Source: Roseburia sp. CAG:10041_57 (GTDB lineage: Bacteria; Bacillota; Clostridia; Lachnospirales; Lachnospiraceae). Taken from it: a stretch of 53,126 nucleotides of DNA. How positions within the stretch are numbered: position 1 is the first letter of the stretch; every line of letters begins with the position of its first letter. The translations under genes and the position numbers were made by a program. Location: the NCBI GenBank assembly GCA_001916965.1, contig MNTL01000052.1:1-53126 (forward strand), read 5' to 3'. This document shows, one piece after another, positions 7,910 to 17,253 of this stretch. The notes beneath the pieces are model-generated. The model saw nothing but the letters and a program-made list of their open reading frames with translations. It did not search any database and had not been told where the DNA came from.

Positions 7910-10474
7910 TTACTCTTCATCTTCATCAGATTCTGTAGGAAAAATGATATTTTCCTCTTCTTCGTCTTCAGATTCTTCATTTACTTTCTCTGCAGCCTGA
8001 TCTACGTCATCATATTCCTGCATTCCATCAGAAATCTTCTCACGTACCTTTGCAATTCTTGCTACAGTTACACCTTCATCAAGATTGATCATCTTAACAC
8101 CGGATGTATTACGTCCAATCATGGAAATATCTTCCATACGAAGCTGAATGATAATGCCTTCTGTTGTGATCATCATAATCTCATGAGAATCATTTACAGC
8201 CTTTACACCGATTACATTACCGGTCTTATCAGCAATCTTATAGCATTTAACACCCTTACCGCCACGTTTCTGTACACTGAATTCATCCATTCGAGTTCTC
8301 TTACCCATACCCTTTTCAGATACAATTAAGAGAGAGTCACCTTGAGTATTCAGCTGCATACCGACAATTTCATCGCCATCTTCCAGATTCATACCGATAA
8401 CGCCCATTGCTGTTCTGCCCATTGCTCTGACATCTGTTTCCTTGAATCGGATACACATACCATACTTGGTAACCAGGAATATCTCAGAATCAGCATCTGT
8501 AGTCTTTACCTCTATTAATTCATCATCTTCACGAAGATTAATTGCTGCAAGTCCTGTTTTTCTCACATTTGAAAATTCAATAACAGGTGTTTTTTTAGCA
8601 ATACCATTCTTTGTGATCATGAAAAGATTCTTGCCTTCTTCATATTCACTGATTGGAATCATGGCTGATATCTTTTCACCAGGTGTCAGCTGCAACAGAT
8701 TAATAATAGCTGTTCCTCTGGCAGTTCTGCCTGCTTCCGGTATCTCATATGCCTTTAATCTGTATACACGTCCATAGTTCGTAAAGAACATAAGATAATG
8801 ATGTGTCGTAGTCATCAACAGATCTTCGATATAGTCATCATCAATAGTAGACATACCCTTAATTCCACGACCACCTCTGTTCTGTGTCTTGAAATTATCT
8901 ACAGTCATTCTCTTAATATATCCAAGACTGGTCATGGCAATTACTGTATTCTCACGTGGAATGAGATCTTCCATGTCGATATCATATTCATCATATCCAA
9001 ATTTGGTTCTTCTGTCATCTCCATACTTTTCAGAGATAATCAGGATTTCTTCTTTGATCACACCAAGTAAAAGCTTCTTATCTGCAAGAATTGCTTTAAA
9101 TTCTTTGATTTTCTCTAATAAATCTGCATGTTCCTGTTCCAGCTTGCTTCTTTCCAGACCTGTAAGAGCTCTCAGACGCATATCTACAATTGCCTGAGCC
9201 TGAACATCTGTCAACTTGAATCGCTGGATTAATCTGTCCTTGGCAACCTGTGTATTCTCACTGCTTCTGATAATCTGAATGACTTCATCAATGTTATCAA
9301 GTGCAATTAACAACCCCTGTAAAATATGGTCACGTTCTTCTGCCTTGTTCAGATCATACTGTGTTCTTCTGGTCACTACATCTTCCTGATGCATGATATA
9401 GTAAGTCAGAATATCTTTCAGATTCATGACTTTTGGCTCATTGTTTACAAGAGCCAGCATTATAACACCGAAGCTGTCCTGAATCTGTGTATGCTTATAT
9501 AATTGATTCATAATGACATTGGCATTGGCATCTTTACGTAGCTCAATACAGATTCTCATACCTTCTCTGTCTGATTCGTCTCGAAGGTCTGTAATGCCAT
9601 CTATTTTCTTATCTTTTACCAATTCGGCAATCTTTTCAATTAATCTGGCTTTATTAACCATGTATGGAAGTTCCGATACAATGATTCTGCTCTTGCCATT
9701 TGGCATGGATTCTATACTGGTGACACCACGTACACGAATCTTACCACGACCGGTTCTGTATGCTTCCTCTACGCCTCTGGTTCCAAGGATAATTCCTCCT
9801 GTTGGGAAATCCGGTCCTTTTACAATTGGAAGAAGTTCTTCAATATCCGTATCTCTGTCTTCCTGGACTTTATTATCAATCATCTTCACAACAGCCTGAA
9901 TGACTTCACGGAGATTGTGAGGTGGAATATTGGTAGCCATACCAACAGCGATACCCTGAGTACCATTTACTAAAAGATTGGGATAACGGCTTGGTAATAC
10001 AGTAGGTTCCTTCTCTGTTTCATCAAAGTTCGGTACAAAATCTACTGTATTCTTGTTAATATCTGCAAGAAGTTCCATGGAAATCTTACTTAATCTTGCT
10101 TCTGTATATCGCATGGCAGCTGCGCCATCTCCATCTACAGAGCCAAAATTACCATGTCCGTCTACCAGAGGATAACGTGTTGACCATTCCTGCGCCATAT
10201 TAACCAATGCACCATAAATGGAACTGTCACCATGAGGGTGATATTTACCCATTGTATCACCAACGATACGTGCGCTCTTTCTATGTGGCTTATCAGGACC
10301 GTTATTCAATTCAATCATAGAATAAAGTACTCTACGCTGAACCGGTTTTAAACCATCTCTTACATCCGGAAGTGCTCGGGATGCAATAACACTCATGGCA
10401 TATTCAATATAGGACTGCTCCATGGTTTTTTGCAGATCGACTTCTTGAATTTTGTCGAATATTGTATCATCCAT
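7910..10474 (-). CDS. gyrA: DNA gyrase subunit A
   Basis: The 854-residue A subunit of gyrase breaks and rejoins DNA to introduce negative supercoils, as an A2B2 tetramer with GyrB. The catalytic Tyr123 is in AAMRYTEARLS. The GyrA box near residue 540 is QNRGGRG, one residue off consensus, and supports wrapping; the C-terminal beta-pinwheel follows. The tail is strongly acidic, ending in ESDEDEE. In the quinolone-binding helix (HPHGDSSIYGALV) the first hotspot is Ser84. The position matching E. coli Asp87 is Gly88. It lies 65 bases after gyrB in the leftward origin cluster. Confidence 0.97.
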   Translation of the reverse strand: MDDTIFDKIQEVDLQKTMEQSYIEYAMSVIASRALPDVRDGLKPVQRRVLYSMIELNNGPDKPHRKSARIVGDTMGKYHPHGDSSIYGALVNMAQEWSTRYPLVDGHGNFGSVDGDGAAAMRYTEARLSKISMELLADINKNTVDFVPNFDETEKEPTVLPSRYPNLLVNGTQGIAVGMATNIPPHNLREVIQAVVKMIDNKVQEDRDTDIEELLPIVKGPDFPTGGIILGTRGVEEAYRTGRGKIRVRGVTSIESMPNGKSRIIVSELPYMVNKARLIEKIAELVKDKKIDGITDLRDESDREGMRICIELRKDANANVIMNQLYKHTQIQDSFGVIMLALVNNEPKVMNLKDILTYYIMHQEDVVTRRTQYDLNKAEERDHILQGLLIALDNIDEVIQIIRSSENTQVAKDRLIQRFKLTDVQAQAIVDMRLRALTGLERSKLEQEHADLLEKIKEFKAILADKKLLLGVIKEEILIISEKYGDDRRTKFGYDEYDIDMEDLIPRENTVIAMTSLGYIKRMTVDNFKTQNRGGRGIKGMSTIDDDYIEDLLMTTTHHYLMFFTNYGRVYRLKAYEIPEAGRTARGTAIINLLQLTPGEKISAMIPISEYEEGKNLFMITKNGIAKKTPVIEFSNVRKTGLAAINLREDDELIEVKTTDADSEIFLVTKYGMCIRFKETDVRAMGRTAMGVIGMNLEDGDEIVGMQLNTQGDSLLIVSEKGMGKRTRMDEFSVQKRGGKGVKCYKIADKTGNVIGVKAVNDSHEIMMITTEGIIIQLRMEDISMIGRNTSGVKMINLDEGVTVARIAKVREKISDGMQEYDDVDQAAEKVNEESEDEEEENIIFPTESDEDEE

Positions 10475-10539
10475 ATTAATAATCTTGCCTTTCTGTAACT
10501 TGTAATCCTTGGATTTTGGTTACACTGCCTTTTTATAAC

Positions 10540-12459
10540 TTAAATATCGAGATTCTTGGCAAACTTAGCATTTGCTTCGATAAAATCACGTCTTGGTTCT
10601 ACTTTATCGCCCATTAAGGTCGTAAAGGTCAGATCTATTTCAGATTCTGCTTCTTCATTCATTGCTACTTTCAGCAAAATTCTCTTCTCAGGGTCCATTG
10701 TAGTATCCCAGAGCTGTTCCGCATCCATTTCTCCAAGACCTTTGTATCGCTGAATCTTGTTATTCTGATCTCTTCCTACTTCATCCAGAATTTTGGAAAG
10801 TTCCTCATCACTGTATGCATACCATGTCTTCTTATTCTTTTCCAGCTTATAAAGAGGTGGCTGCGCCAGATAAACATGTCCTTCCTTGATCAGATCCGGC
10901 ATAAATCTGTATAGGAACGTCAGCATAAGTGTTGCAATATGTGCACCATCTACATCGGCATCTGTCATAATAATGATCTTGTCATAACGAAGTTTGGAGA
11001 TATCAAAATCTTCATGAATACCAGTACCAAATGCTGTAATCATGGCTTTGATCTCTGCATTGCCGTAAATTTTATCCAGTCTTGCCTTCTCTACATTCAA
11101 TATCTTACCACGCAGTGGAAGAATAGCCTGTGTAGCACGGCTTCTTGCAGTCTTGGCGCTGCCACCTGCAGAATCTCCCTCTACGATGAAAATTTCACAG
11201 TTCTTAGGGTCCTTATCAGAACAATCTGCAAGTTTACCAGGAAGTGCCATTCCTTCCAGTGCAGTTTTTCTTCTGGTAAGATCTCTTGCTTTTCTTGCTG
11301 CCTCTCTCGCACGCTGTGCAAGAATGGATTTCTCACAGATCTGCTTGGCTACAATAGGATTCTGTTCCAGATAATAGGTAAGCTGTTCACTGACAATACT
11401 GTCAACTGCTCCCCTTGCCTCAGAGTTACCAAGTTTCTGCTTGGTCTGTCCCTCAAACTGAGGATCTTCGATCTTAATGGAAACAATGGCAGTCAGACCT
11501 TCTCTGATGTCATCGCCACTTAAATTCACTTCACTGTCTTTCAACAGCTTTGCATTTCTTGCATAATCATTGAATGTCTTAGTAATTGCATTACGAAATC
11601 CGGCAAGATGTGTACCACCCTCCGGTGTATTGATATTATTTACGAAGCTGTATGCACTTTCCGTATAGGAATCGTTATGCTGCATGGCAACTTCTACATA
11701 TACGTTGTCTTTTTTGCCTTCAAAATAAAGGACATCTTCGTATAAAGGTGTCTTGCTCTTATTCAGATAAGAAACAAATTCCTTGATACCGCCTTCATAG
11801 TGGAATGTCTTCTCGATTGGCTTATCATCCGGTCTTAAATCTCTTAAAATAATCTTGAGATTCTTGGTAAGGAATGCCATTTCACGAAGACGCTGCTGTA
11901 AAATGTCATAATCATATACAGTCTCTTCAAAAATTGTATCATCCGGTAAAAAGGTAACTTTCGTACCTGTCTTACCAGGTTCACATTCACCGATCACTTT
12001 CAGAGGATAACATACATGTCCTCTCTCATATCTCTGCTTATAAATTTTGCCTTCATTGCAGATCTCTACTTCAAGCCAGTTGGACAGCGCATTTACAACA
12101 GACGCACCAACACCATGAAGACCACCGGATACCTTGTATCCTCCACCACCGAATTTACCGCCCGCATGCAGAATGGTAAATACAACTTCAACCGCAGGAA
12201 TACCTGCTTTATGATTGATACCAACAGGAATACCACGTCCGTTATCAATGACTGTTATGGAATTATCCGGATTGATCGTAACATCAATCGTATCACAATA
12301 TCCTCCCAGTGCTTCATCTACGGCATTGTCAACAATCTCATATACCAAATGGTGCAAGCCTCTTGATGAAGTGCTGCCGATGTACATACCTGGTCTTTTT
12401 CTGACTGCTTCAAGACCTTCCAGTATCTGAATTTGATCTGCTCCATACTCAGTACTCAT
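10540..12459 (-). CDS. gyrB: DNA gyrase subunit B
   Basis: The 639-residue ATPase subunit of gyrase, of usual length for Gram-positives. The GHKL ATPase region includes EIVDNAVDEALGG and the glycine-rich GGLHGVGASVVNALS. The TOPRIM metal site appears as EGDSAGGSAK and DADVDGAHI. The C-terminus carries the GyrA-contacting QRYKGLGEMD. Its stop lies 65 bases from gyrA and its start 14 bases after the recF stop, so recF, gyrB and gyrA probably share a transcript. This is the standard Firmicutes origin order. Confidence 0.97.
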   Translation of the reverse strand: MSTEYGADQIQILEGLEAVRKRPGMYIGSTSSRGLHHLVYEIVDNAVDEALGGYCDTIDVTINPDNSITVIDNGRGIPVGINHKAGIPAVEVVFTILHAGGKFGGGGYKVSGGLHGVGASVVNALSNWLEVEICNEGKIYKQRYERGHVCYPLKVIGECEPGKTGTKVTFLPDDTIFEETVYDYDILQQRLREMAFLTKNLKIILRDLRPDDKPIEKTFHYEGGIKEFVSYLNKSKTPLYEDVLYFEGKKDNVYVEVAMQHNDSYTESAYSFVNNINTPEGGTHLAGFRNAITKTFNDYARNAKLLKDSEVNLSGDDIREGLTAIVSIKIEDPQFEGQTKQKLGNSEARGAVDSIVSEQLTYYLEQNPIVAKQICEKSILAQRAREAARKARDLTRRKTALEGMALPGKLADCSDKDPKNCEIFIVEGDSAGGSAKTARSRATQAILPLRGKILNVEKARLDKIYGNAEIKAMITAFGTGIHEDFDISKLRYDKIIIMTDADVDGAHIATLMLTFLYRFMPDLIKEGHVYLAQPPLYKLEKNKKTWYAYSDEELSKILDEVGRDQNNKIQRYKGLGEMDAEQLWDTTMDPEKRILLKVAMNEEAESEIDLTFTTLMGDKVEPRRDFIEANAKFAKNLDI

Positions 12460-12473
12460 TTCTAACCTCCAAT

Positions 12474-13559
12474 TTAGTTTTCCTGCGTTACAGTTGCATT
12501 GGAAACTTTATAAACTCTATTAATTTCAAAACGGTTGTTTACGAATTCTTCAAGACCGGTACAGGTGATAATCGTCTGGATGTCACCAATACTGTTTAAT
12601 AAATAATTCTGTCTGTTACTGTCAAGTTCACTCAAAACATCATCCAGTAAAAGAACCGGCGTATCCTTTGTGATTTTCTTTACAAGTTCTATCTCCGAAA
12701 GCTTTAGGGAAAGTGCTGCTGTTCTCTGTTGTCCCTGAGATCCGAACTTGCGGATATCAATATCTCCTACCTTAAAACAGAAATCATCTCTATGAGGACC
12801 GGTACTTGTCTGCTTGAGACGAATATCTCTGTCCTGACCTTCCTGTAATCTGCGTTCATAATCCTGTAACGCAACATCCGGTTCATAAATGATCCTCAAA
12901 TCTTCTTTATCTCCAGATAACTTACGGTGAATATCATAAATAATGTCATTGAGCTGTTCCACAAAAAAAATCCTGCGCTCAATAACCTTGCTTCCATAGG
13001 ATAACAGCTGGGAATCCCATATGGAAAGAGTGTCTTTTAATCCTGGATTAAAGGATAATTCTTTTAAAAGCTTGTTACGCTGATTTACAATTTTATTATA
13101 ATTATTCAGATTGTACAGATAAAAGCTGTCCAACTGACATAATTCCATGTCCACAAAACGTCTTCTCTCTGCCGGTCCATTCTTGATAATAGATAAGTCC
13201 TCCGGAGAGAAAAAGACAACATTTAAAAGCCCAAGTAAATCTGCCGCCTTCTTAATCTTCTGACCATTGATGGCAATTCCTTTGGACTTGCTTTTTCTAA
13301 GGTGCATATCTACACGATTCTCCAAACCGTCTTTCTCGATATAAGTGCGAATATGCGCTTCCTCTTCACCAAAATGTACAATGTCTCTGTCCTTACTTCC
13401 CTTATGTGACTTGGTTGTTGCTGACAAATAGATAGCCTCTAATATATTGGTCTTACCCTGTGCATTATCCCCATAGAGGATATTCGTTCCAGAATCAAAG
13501 GTCATAGACAACGAATGATAATTTCTAAACTGATCAAGTTCCAATGATTTGATAATCAT
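12474..13559 (-). CDS. recF: Recombination mediator RecF
   Basis: A 361-residue SMC-like ATPase that binds gapped DNA and, with RecO and RecR, loads RecA. The Walker A motif is GDNAQGKTN near residue 30. The ABC signature region is SQGQQRTAALSLKL and the Walker B region is PVLLLDDVLSELD. Start MIIKSLELDQFRNY is typical for the family. It lies between yaaA (20-base gap) and gyrB (14-base gap). Confidence 0.96.
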   Translation of the reverse strand: MIIKSLELDQFRNYHSLSMTFDSGTNILYGDNAQGKTNILEAIYLSATTKSHKGSKDRDIVHFGEEEAHIRTYIEKDGLENRVDMHLRKSKSKGIAINGQKIKKAADLLGLLNVVFFSPEDLSIIKNGPAERRRFVDMELCQLDSFYLYNLNNYNKIVNQRNKLLKELSFNPGLKDTLSIWDSQLLSYGSKVIERRIFFVEQLNDIIYDIHRKLSGDKEDLRIIYEPDVALQDYERRLQEGQDRDIRLKQTSTGPHRDDFCFKVGDIDIRKFGSQGQQRTAALSLKLSEIELVKKITKDTPVLLLDDVLSELDSNRQNYLLNSIGDIQTIITCTGLEEFVNNRFEINRVYKVSNATVTQEN

Positions 13560-13579
13560 GCTTCATTCTTTCCTGAACT

Positions 13580-13789
13580 CTATGCCAAAATTCTGAAGGT
13601 ATCGCCCGCAAATGTGACTTCATCACCATTTACAAGCTTCTTACCTCTCTGAGTACAGACTTCACCATTTACCAGAACCTTACCATCCTGTACAGCAAAC
13701 TTGGCATCAACACCGGATTCTACCAGACCGGCAAGTTTCAGAGCCTGTCCAAGCTTTATAAATTCATCTTTGATTCTTACTTCTTTCAT
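13580..13789 (-). CDS. yaaA: S4-domain RNA-binding protein YaaA/RlbA
   Basis: A 69-residue protein consisting almost entirely of an S4 RNA-binding domain: IKLGQALKLAGLVESG, then VLVNGEVCTQRGKKL. The family is always found between dnaN and recF in Firmicutes and is thought to act in ribosome or RNA metabolism. The ATG at 13787-13789 is chosen because GGAAAGGA lies about seven bases upstream. The frame continues 17 codons further upstream without support. Confidence 0.92.
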   Translation of the reverse strand: MKEVRIKDEFIKLGQALKLAGLVESGVDAKFAVQDGKVLVNGEVCTQRGKKLVNGDEVTFAGDTFRILA

Positions 13790-13902
13790 GATAAGTCCTT
13801 TCCGACTATACAAATATGAATAATAGATATAACTGTCCATAAATATAGACAGTTATATCTTACCATTTATTGATACATTATGTCAATTCTGTACAGATGT
13901 CA

Positions 13903-15012
13903 TCAGGCAACTGTACTAAAAGTTACAGGCAGGATCAGATAAATATAACTTTCCTGTTCATCCTTGATAAAGCATGGAGCCTTTGGATTGAGAAGCTTGA
14001 TCTCAATATCTTCATCATCAATGACCTTCAATGCATCAATCAGGAATTTCGGATCAAAACCGATCATCAGATCTTTACCGTTCTTTACTATGTCAATTTC
14101 CTCATCCAGACTACCTACAATGGAATTCATTTTTAATTCCATGACATCATCTTTAATATCCAGAATGATAGGTTTCTTGTCTGCTTCTTTTACAAGAAGT
14201 GTAGAACGGTCAATACAGCTTAAAAATTCTCTTTTATTAATTTTTACTTTCGTTTCATAGTCTGCGGATAAAATATTATCAATCTTTAAGTATTCTCCTT
14301 CAATCAGACGGGAAACTACAGTTGTATTGTCAAACTCAAATAAGATATGTTTGTCAGTAAAAAAGAGATTGACATCCTTATCAGCATCACCGGATAAAAT
14401 CTTACTGATTTCATTTAATGTTTTGCCGGGAACAATTACTTTCTTATCAGGATAGGTATTTTTCAGTTCTATTCTACGAAGAGAAATACGTAATCCGTCA
14501 GAAGAAACAACTTTTAAAAGATTACCATTGATTTCAAATAATTCTCCCGTTAAAATCTTGTTTGTAAAATTATCTGCAATTGAGAAAATTGTCTGTCTGA
14601 TGACTTCTTTTAAAGTAAACTGGGAAAGAAGAATGGAATCAGATCTTTCTATCTGAGGTAAATAGGAGAAATCCTCACCGGATTTACCAATAATATTAAA
14701 GGTAGCCTTTTCACAGGTAATGATTGTTTTATAGGAAGAATCTGTTTCTATAGTGACATCATTATCAGGAAGCTTACGTACCATTTCAAGGAAAATCTTA
14801 GCATCCAGAGCAATAATACCCTTTTCGATAATCTCACCCTCAATCACCGTTTCAATACCAAGCTCCATATCGTTGGCTGTTAAAGTAATCTGACCCTTCG
14901 TTGCATCAATCAGAATACATTCCAGAATAGACATGGTTGTTTTACTGGGTACTGCTTTAGAAACAATATTAACCCCATTCAGTAAGTTAGATTTAGAACA
15001 TATTAATTTCAT
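13903..15012 (-). CDS. dnaN: DNA polymerase III sliding clamp
   Basis: A 369-residue beta clamp, which forms a ring dimer that tethers the replicative polymerase to DNA. The start MKLICSKSNLLNGVNIVSKA and the end YLILPVTF are typical, and the three-domain length is standard. The ATG at 15010-15012 follows GGGAG by nine bases; an upstream ATG seven codons earlier lacks this support. A perfect DnaA box (TGTGAATAA, 15012-15020) abuts the start codon, so clamp expression could respond to DnaA (inference). Confidence 0.96.
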   Translation of the reverse strand: MKLICSKSNLLNGVNIVSKAVPSKTTMSILECILIDATKGQITLTANDMELGIETVIEGEIIEKGIIALDAKIFLEMVRKLPDNDVTIETDSSYKTIITCEKATFNIIGKSGEDFSYLPQIERSDSILLSQFTLKEVIRQTIFSIADNFTNKILTGELFEINGNLLKVVSSDGLRISLRRIELKNTYPDKKVIVPGKTLNEISKILSGDADKDVNLFFTDKHILFEFDNTTVVSRLIEGEYLKIDNILSADYETKVKINKREFLSCIDRSTLLVKEADKKPIILDIKDDVMELKMNSIVGSLDEEIDIVKNGKDLMIGFDPKFLIDALKVIDDEDIEIKLLNPKAPCFIKDEQESYIYLILPVTFSTVA

Positions 15013-15312
15013 GTGAATAACTCCCTTCAACAAAAAAGTGAAAAAAATAAAAACTGCAAAAAATATATAATAAAGATTAAATTCGTAGTATTCATAGTAA
15101 TCGGCGTGGAAATGTGAATAACCGATTAGAAGCCATAAAATCCAGGGAAAACGATTCGAAAAACCTGTGAAAAAAGAACATGGAAAAAGTAAGGTTATTC
15201 AGAACCATTCACAACCTGAGAAAAGATGTATGGAGAAGAAAAAGATATCAATTGTGGATTACCCACATAATTTCTACATAGGTAACCACAAGTTATACAC
15301 ATAAAAATCAAA
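15013..15312. other. oriC segment 1: dnaA-dnaN intergenic with DnaA boxes and unwinding element
   Basis: Perfect DnaA boxes (TTATNCACA or its complement) lie at 15012-15020, 15113-15121 and 15293-15301. Weaker matches lie around 15253-15270. On the minus strand the box at 15113-15121 is followed by a short GC-rich patch, then triplets of the TTACTATGAATACTACG type. An AT-rich run continues to about 15045. This order (box, GC patch, trinucleotide series, AT-rich DNA) matches the Bacillus subtilis basal unwinding system with DnaA-trios. It is therefore the likely melting site. Confidence 0.8.
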
Positions 15313-16671
15313 CTATGATGGAGAGATCTTCTTCTTGATTGTTTCTATTTTATTACGCAGGTCTTCATCTGTTGCAAGCTTCTCATCAATCTTCTTGATT
15401 CCATGGATAATGGTAGTATGATCCTTCTTGCTGAGAAGATTGGCAATGCTCTGCTGAGACATATCAATCATATTACGGCACAGATACATGATGATCTGAC
15501 GAGGAAGTACATATTCTGAATTACGCTTCTTGGAAGTAATCTCTTCCTTAGGAACATTGAAATGCTCTGCCACTACATCAATGATCAAAGCTGGTGTAAT
15601 CTCACGAACCTGATCTGGATAAATGACATCTTTTAAGGCATCTTCAGCCAGAGCAAGAGTAAGCTCTTTCTTATTAAGACGGGCATTTGCCATGACTTTA
15701 TTCAGAGCGCCTTCCAGCTCCCTGATATTGGATTTTATGTTCGTTGCGATGTATTTGATGATCTCATCGTCAATTTCCTTATCATAGGTCTCTGCATTTT
15801 TTCGCAGAATAGCCATTCTGGTCTCATAGTCAGGTGGCTGGATATCTGCAATCAGTCCCCATTCAAAACGGGAACGGAAACGTTCATCCAAAGTCTCCAT
15901 TTCCTTAGGTGGTTTATCAGAAGACAGAATAATCTGCTTACCGGCAGAATGAAGTACATTAAAAGTATGGAAAAATTCTTCCTGCGTGGATTCCTTACCA
16001 ATGATGAACTGCACATCATCAATAAGCAGTACATCTACGGTTCTGTATTTCTCACGAAGCTTGGTCATGGCAGCTGCATTACCACTACGGATAGATTCGA
16101 TTACTTCGTTGGTAAACTGCTCTGAAGTAACATAGAGAACCTTCATATTAGGATTCTGTTCCAGTACGAAATGTCCAATGGAATGCATAAGGTGAGTCTT
16201 ACCAAGTCCGGCACCGCCATATAAGTAAAGTGGATTATAAGCTTCTCCCGGAGATTCCGCTACAGCAAGCGCTGCAGAATGGGCAAATTTATTATTACTT
16301 CCTACAATAAAGGTGTCGAATTTATATTTACTGTTTAAGTTGGCATTTTCATAATTGATATTAGAGATACTGCCGGCAGGCTGAACTTCAGAATTGCCCA
16401 TGGATGCGGTGTCTTTTTCCAAAATAAAGGTTACATCATATTCATGGTCCATAATTTCTGAAATGGTAACTTTAAAAAACAGACCGTATTTATTTGAAAT
16501 ATAATTAATGGTCTGTGCCTGGTCGGAAGGAATCATAATCGTTACGACATTATTCTCTACTTTATATAATTTTAACGGTGCGATCCAAGTCTCATAAGAT
16601 ATATTGGTTAATTCGTACTCGGTCCGAATGCTTTCCTTAATCTGATTCCATTTCTCTTGAATATCGTTCAT
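15313..16671 (-). CDS. dnaA: Chromosomal replication initiator DnaA
   Basis: The 452-residue initiator AAA+ ATPase binds DnaA boxes and melts the origin. The N-terminal domain I (WNQIKESI) is followed by a linker at about 85-110. Walker A is GGAGLGKT at 152-159, Walker B is LLIDDVQFI, and the arginine-finger region is LDERFRSRFEWG. The C-terminal DNA-binding domain IV includes QQSIANLLSKKDHTTIIHGIKK, split here as QQSIANLLSKK and DHTTIIHGIKK. DnaA boxes on both sides suggest autoregulation as well as origin use. Confidence 0.97.
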   Translation of the reverse strand: MNDIQEKWNQIKESIRTEYELTNISYETWIAPLKLYKVENNVVTIMIPSDQAQTINYISNKYGLFFKVTISEIMDHEYDVTFILEKDTASMGNSEVQPAGSISNINYENANLNSKYKFDTFIVGSNNKFAHSAALAVAESPGEAYNPLYLYGGAGLGKTHLMHSIGHFVLEQNPNMKVLYVTSEQFTNEVIESIRSGNAAAMTKLREKYRTVDVLLIDDVQFIIGKESTQEEFFHTFNVLHSAGKQIILSSDKPPKEMETLDERFRSRFEWGLIADIQPPDYETRMAILRKNAETYDKEIDDEIIKYIATNIKSNIRELEGALNKVMANARLNKKELTLALAEDALKDVIYPDQVREITPALIIDVVAEHFNVPKEEITSKKRNSEYVLPRQIIMYLCRNMIDMSQQSIANLLSKKDHTTIIHGIKKIDEKLATDEDLRNKIETIKKKISPS

Positions 16672-17253
16672 GTTCTACCTCTGAATCATTACAATAATAT
16701 ATATAAAACCATAGTACCCCAAAAAAATAAAAAAATCAAATCATTTACACAGAAATGTGAATAAAGTGGAAAAGAAATACACATTTATGACCAGATAAAA
16801 TCAAAATGTGTGGATAACTTATCCCCAATGTTGTGGAAATCGTAAAAAAAGAAATTTTTTAAACAGAAAATCCATTGAAATGTGGATAAGTTTGTGAATG
16901 GTTATAAACACAATCCACCCTGTAAATTTCAGTACTTGAATATTGACATAAAAAGTTTTCTACCAGTCATCTACGAGATATCCACAAGATATCAACAAAA
17001 TGTGGATATCTTGTGGTTTGTGTGGATTTTTCCACATATTTCGTGGAAGAATTGTGTAAATTATGGACTGCATTTATGTAAATTCTGTCGGGTGACGTAA
17101 ATTCTGTCCACAAAATTTCCACGAAATGTGAGTAAACATATAATTGCTTCAATATATATAGAAAAACTGTATGTGGAAATCAGAATATGATATACTGTAA
17201 ATGTAGATACTATAACACTATGAAGTTGAGAGAAATGTTATAAGGAGAGAAGT
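16672..17253. other. oriC segment 2: DnaA-box cluster upstream of dnaA
   Basis: Perfect DnaA boxes lie at 16756-16764 (TGTGAATAA), 16809-16817 (TGTGGATAA) and 16881-16889 (TGTGGATAA). One-mismatch or degenerate sites include 16819-16827, 16902-16910, 17001-17009, 17021-17029, 17104-17112 and 17128-17136. AT-rich DNA flanks the start of dnaA near 16715-16745. Transcription diverges on either side of this region (dnaA left, lipoprotein right). Short ORFs over 16882-17152 are rejected as products of the box-rich sequence. Confidence 0.88.

Noticed and set aside
10939..11523. 194-codon plus-strand ORF opposite gyrB
   Set aside because: Shadow of gyrB; Cys/Ser/Phe-rich translation without recognisable features.
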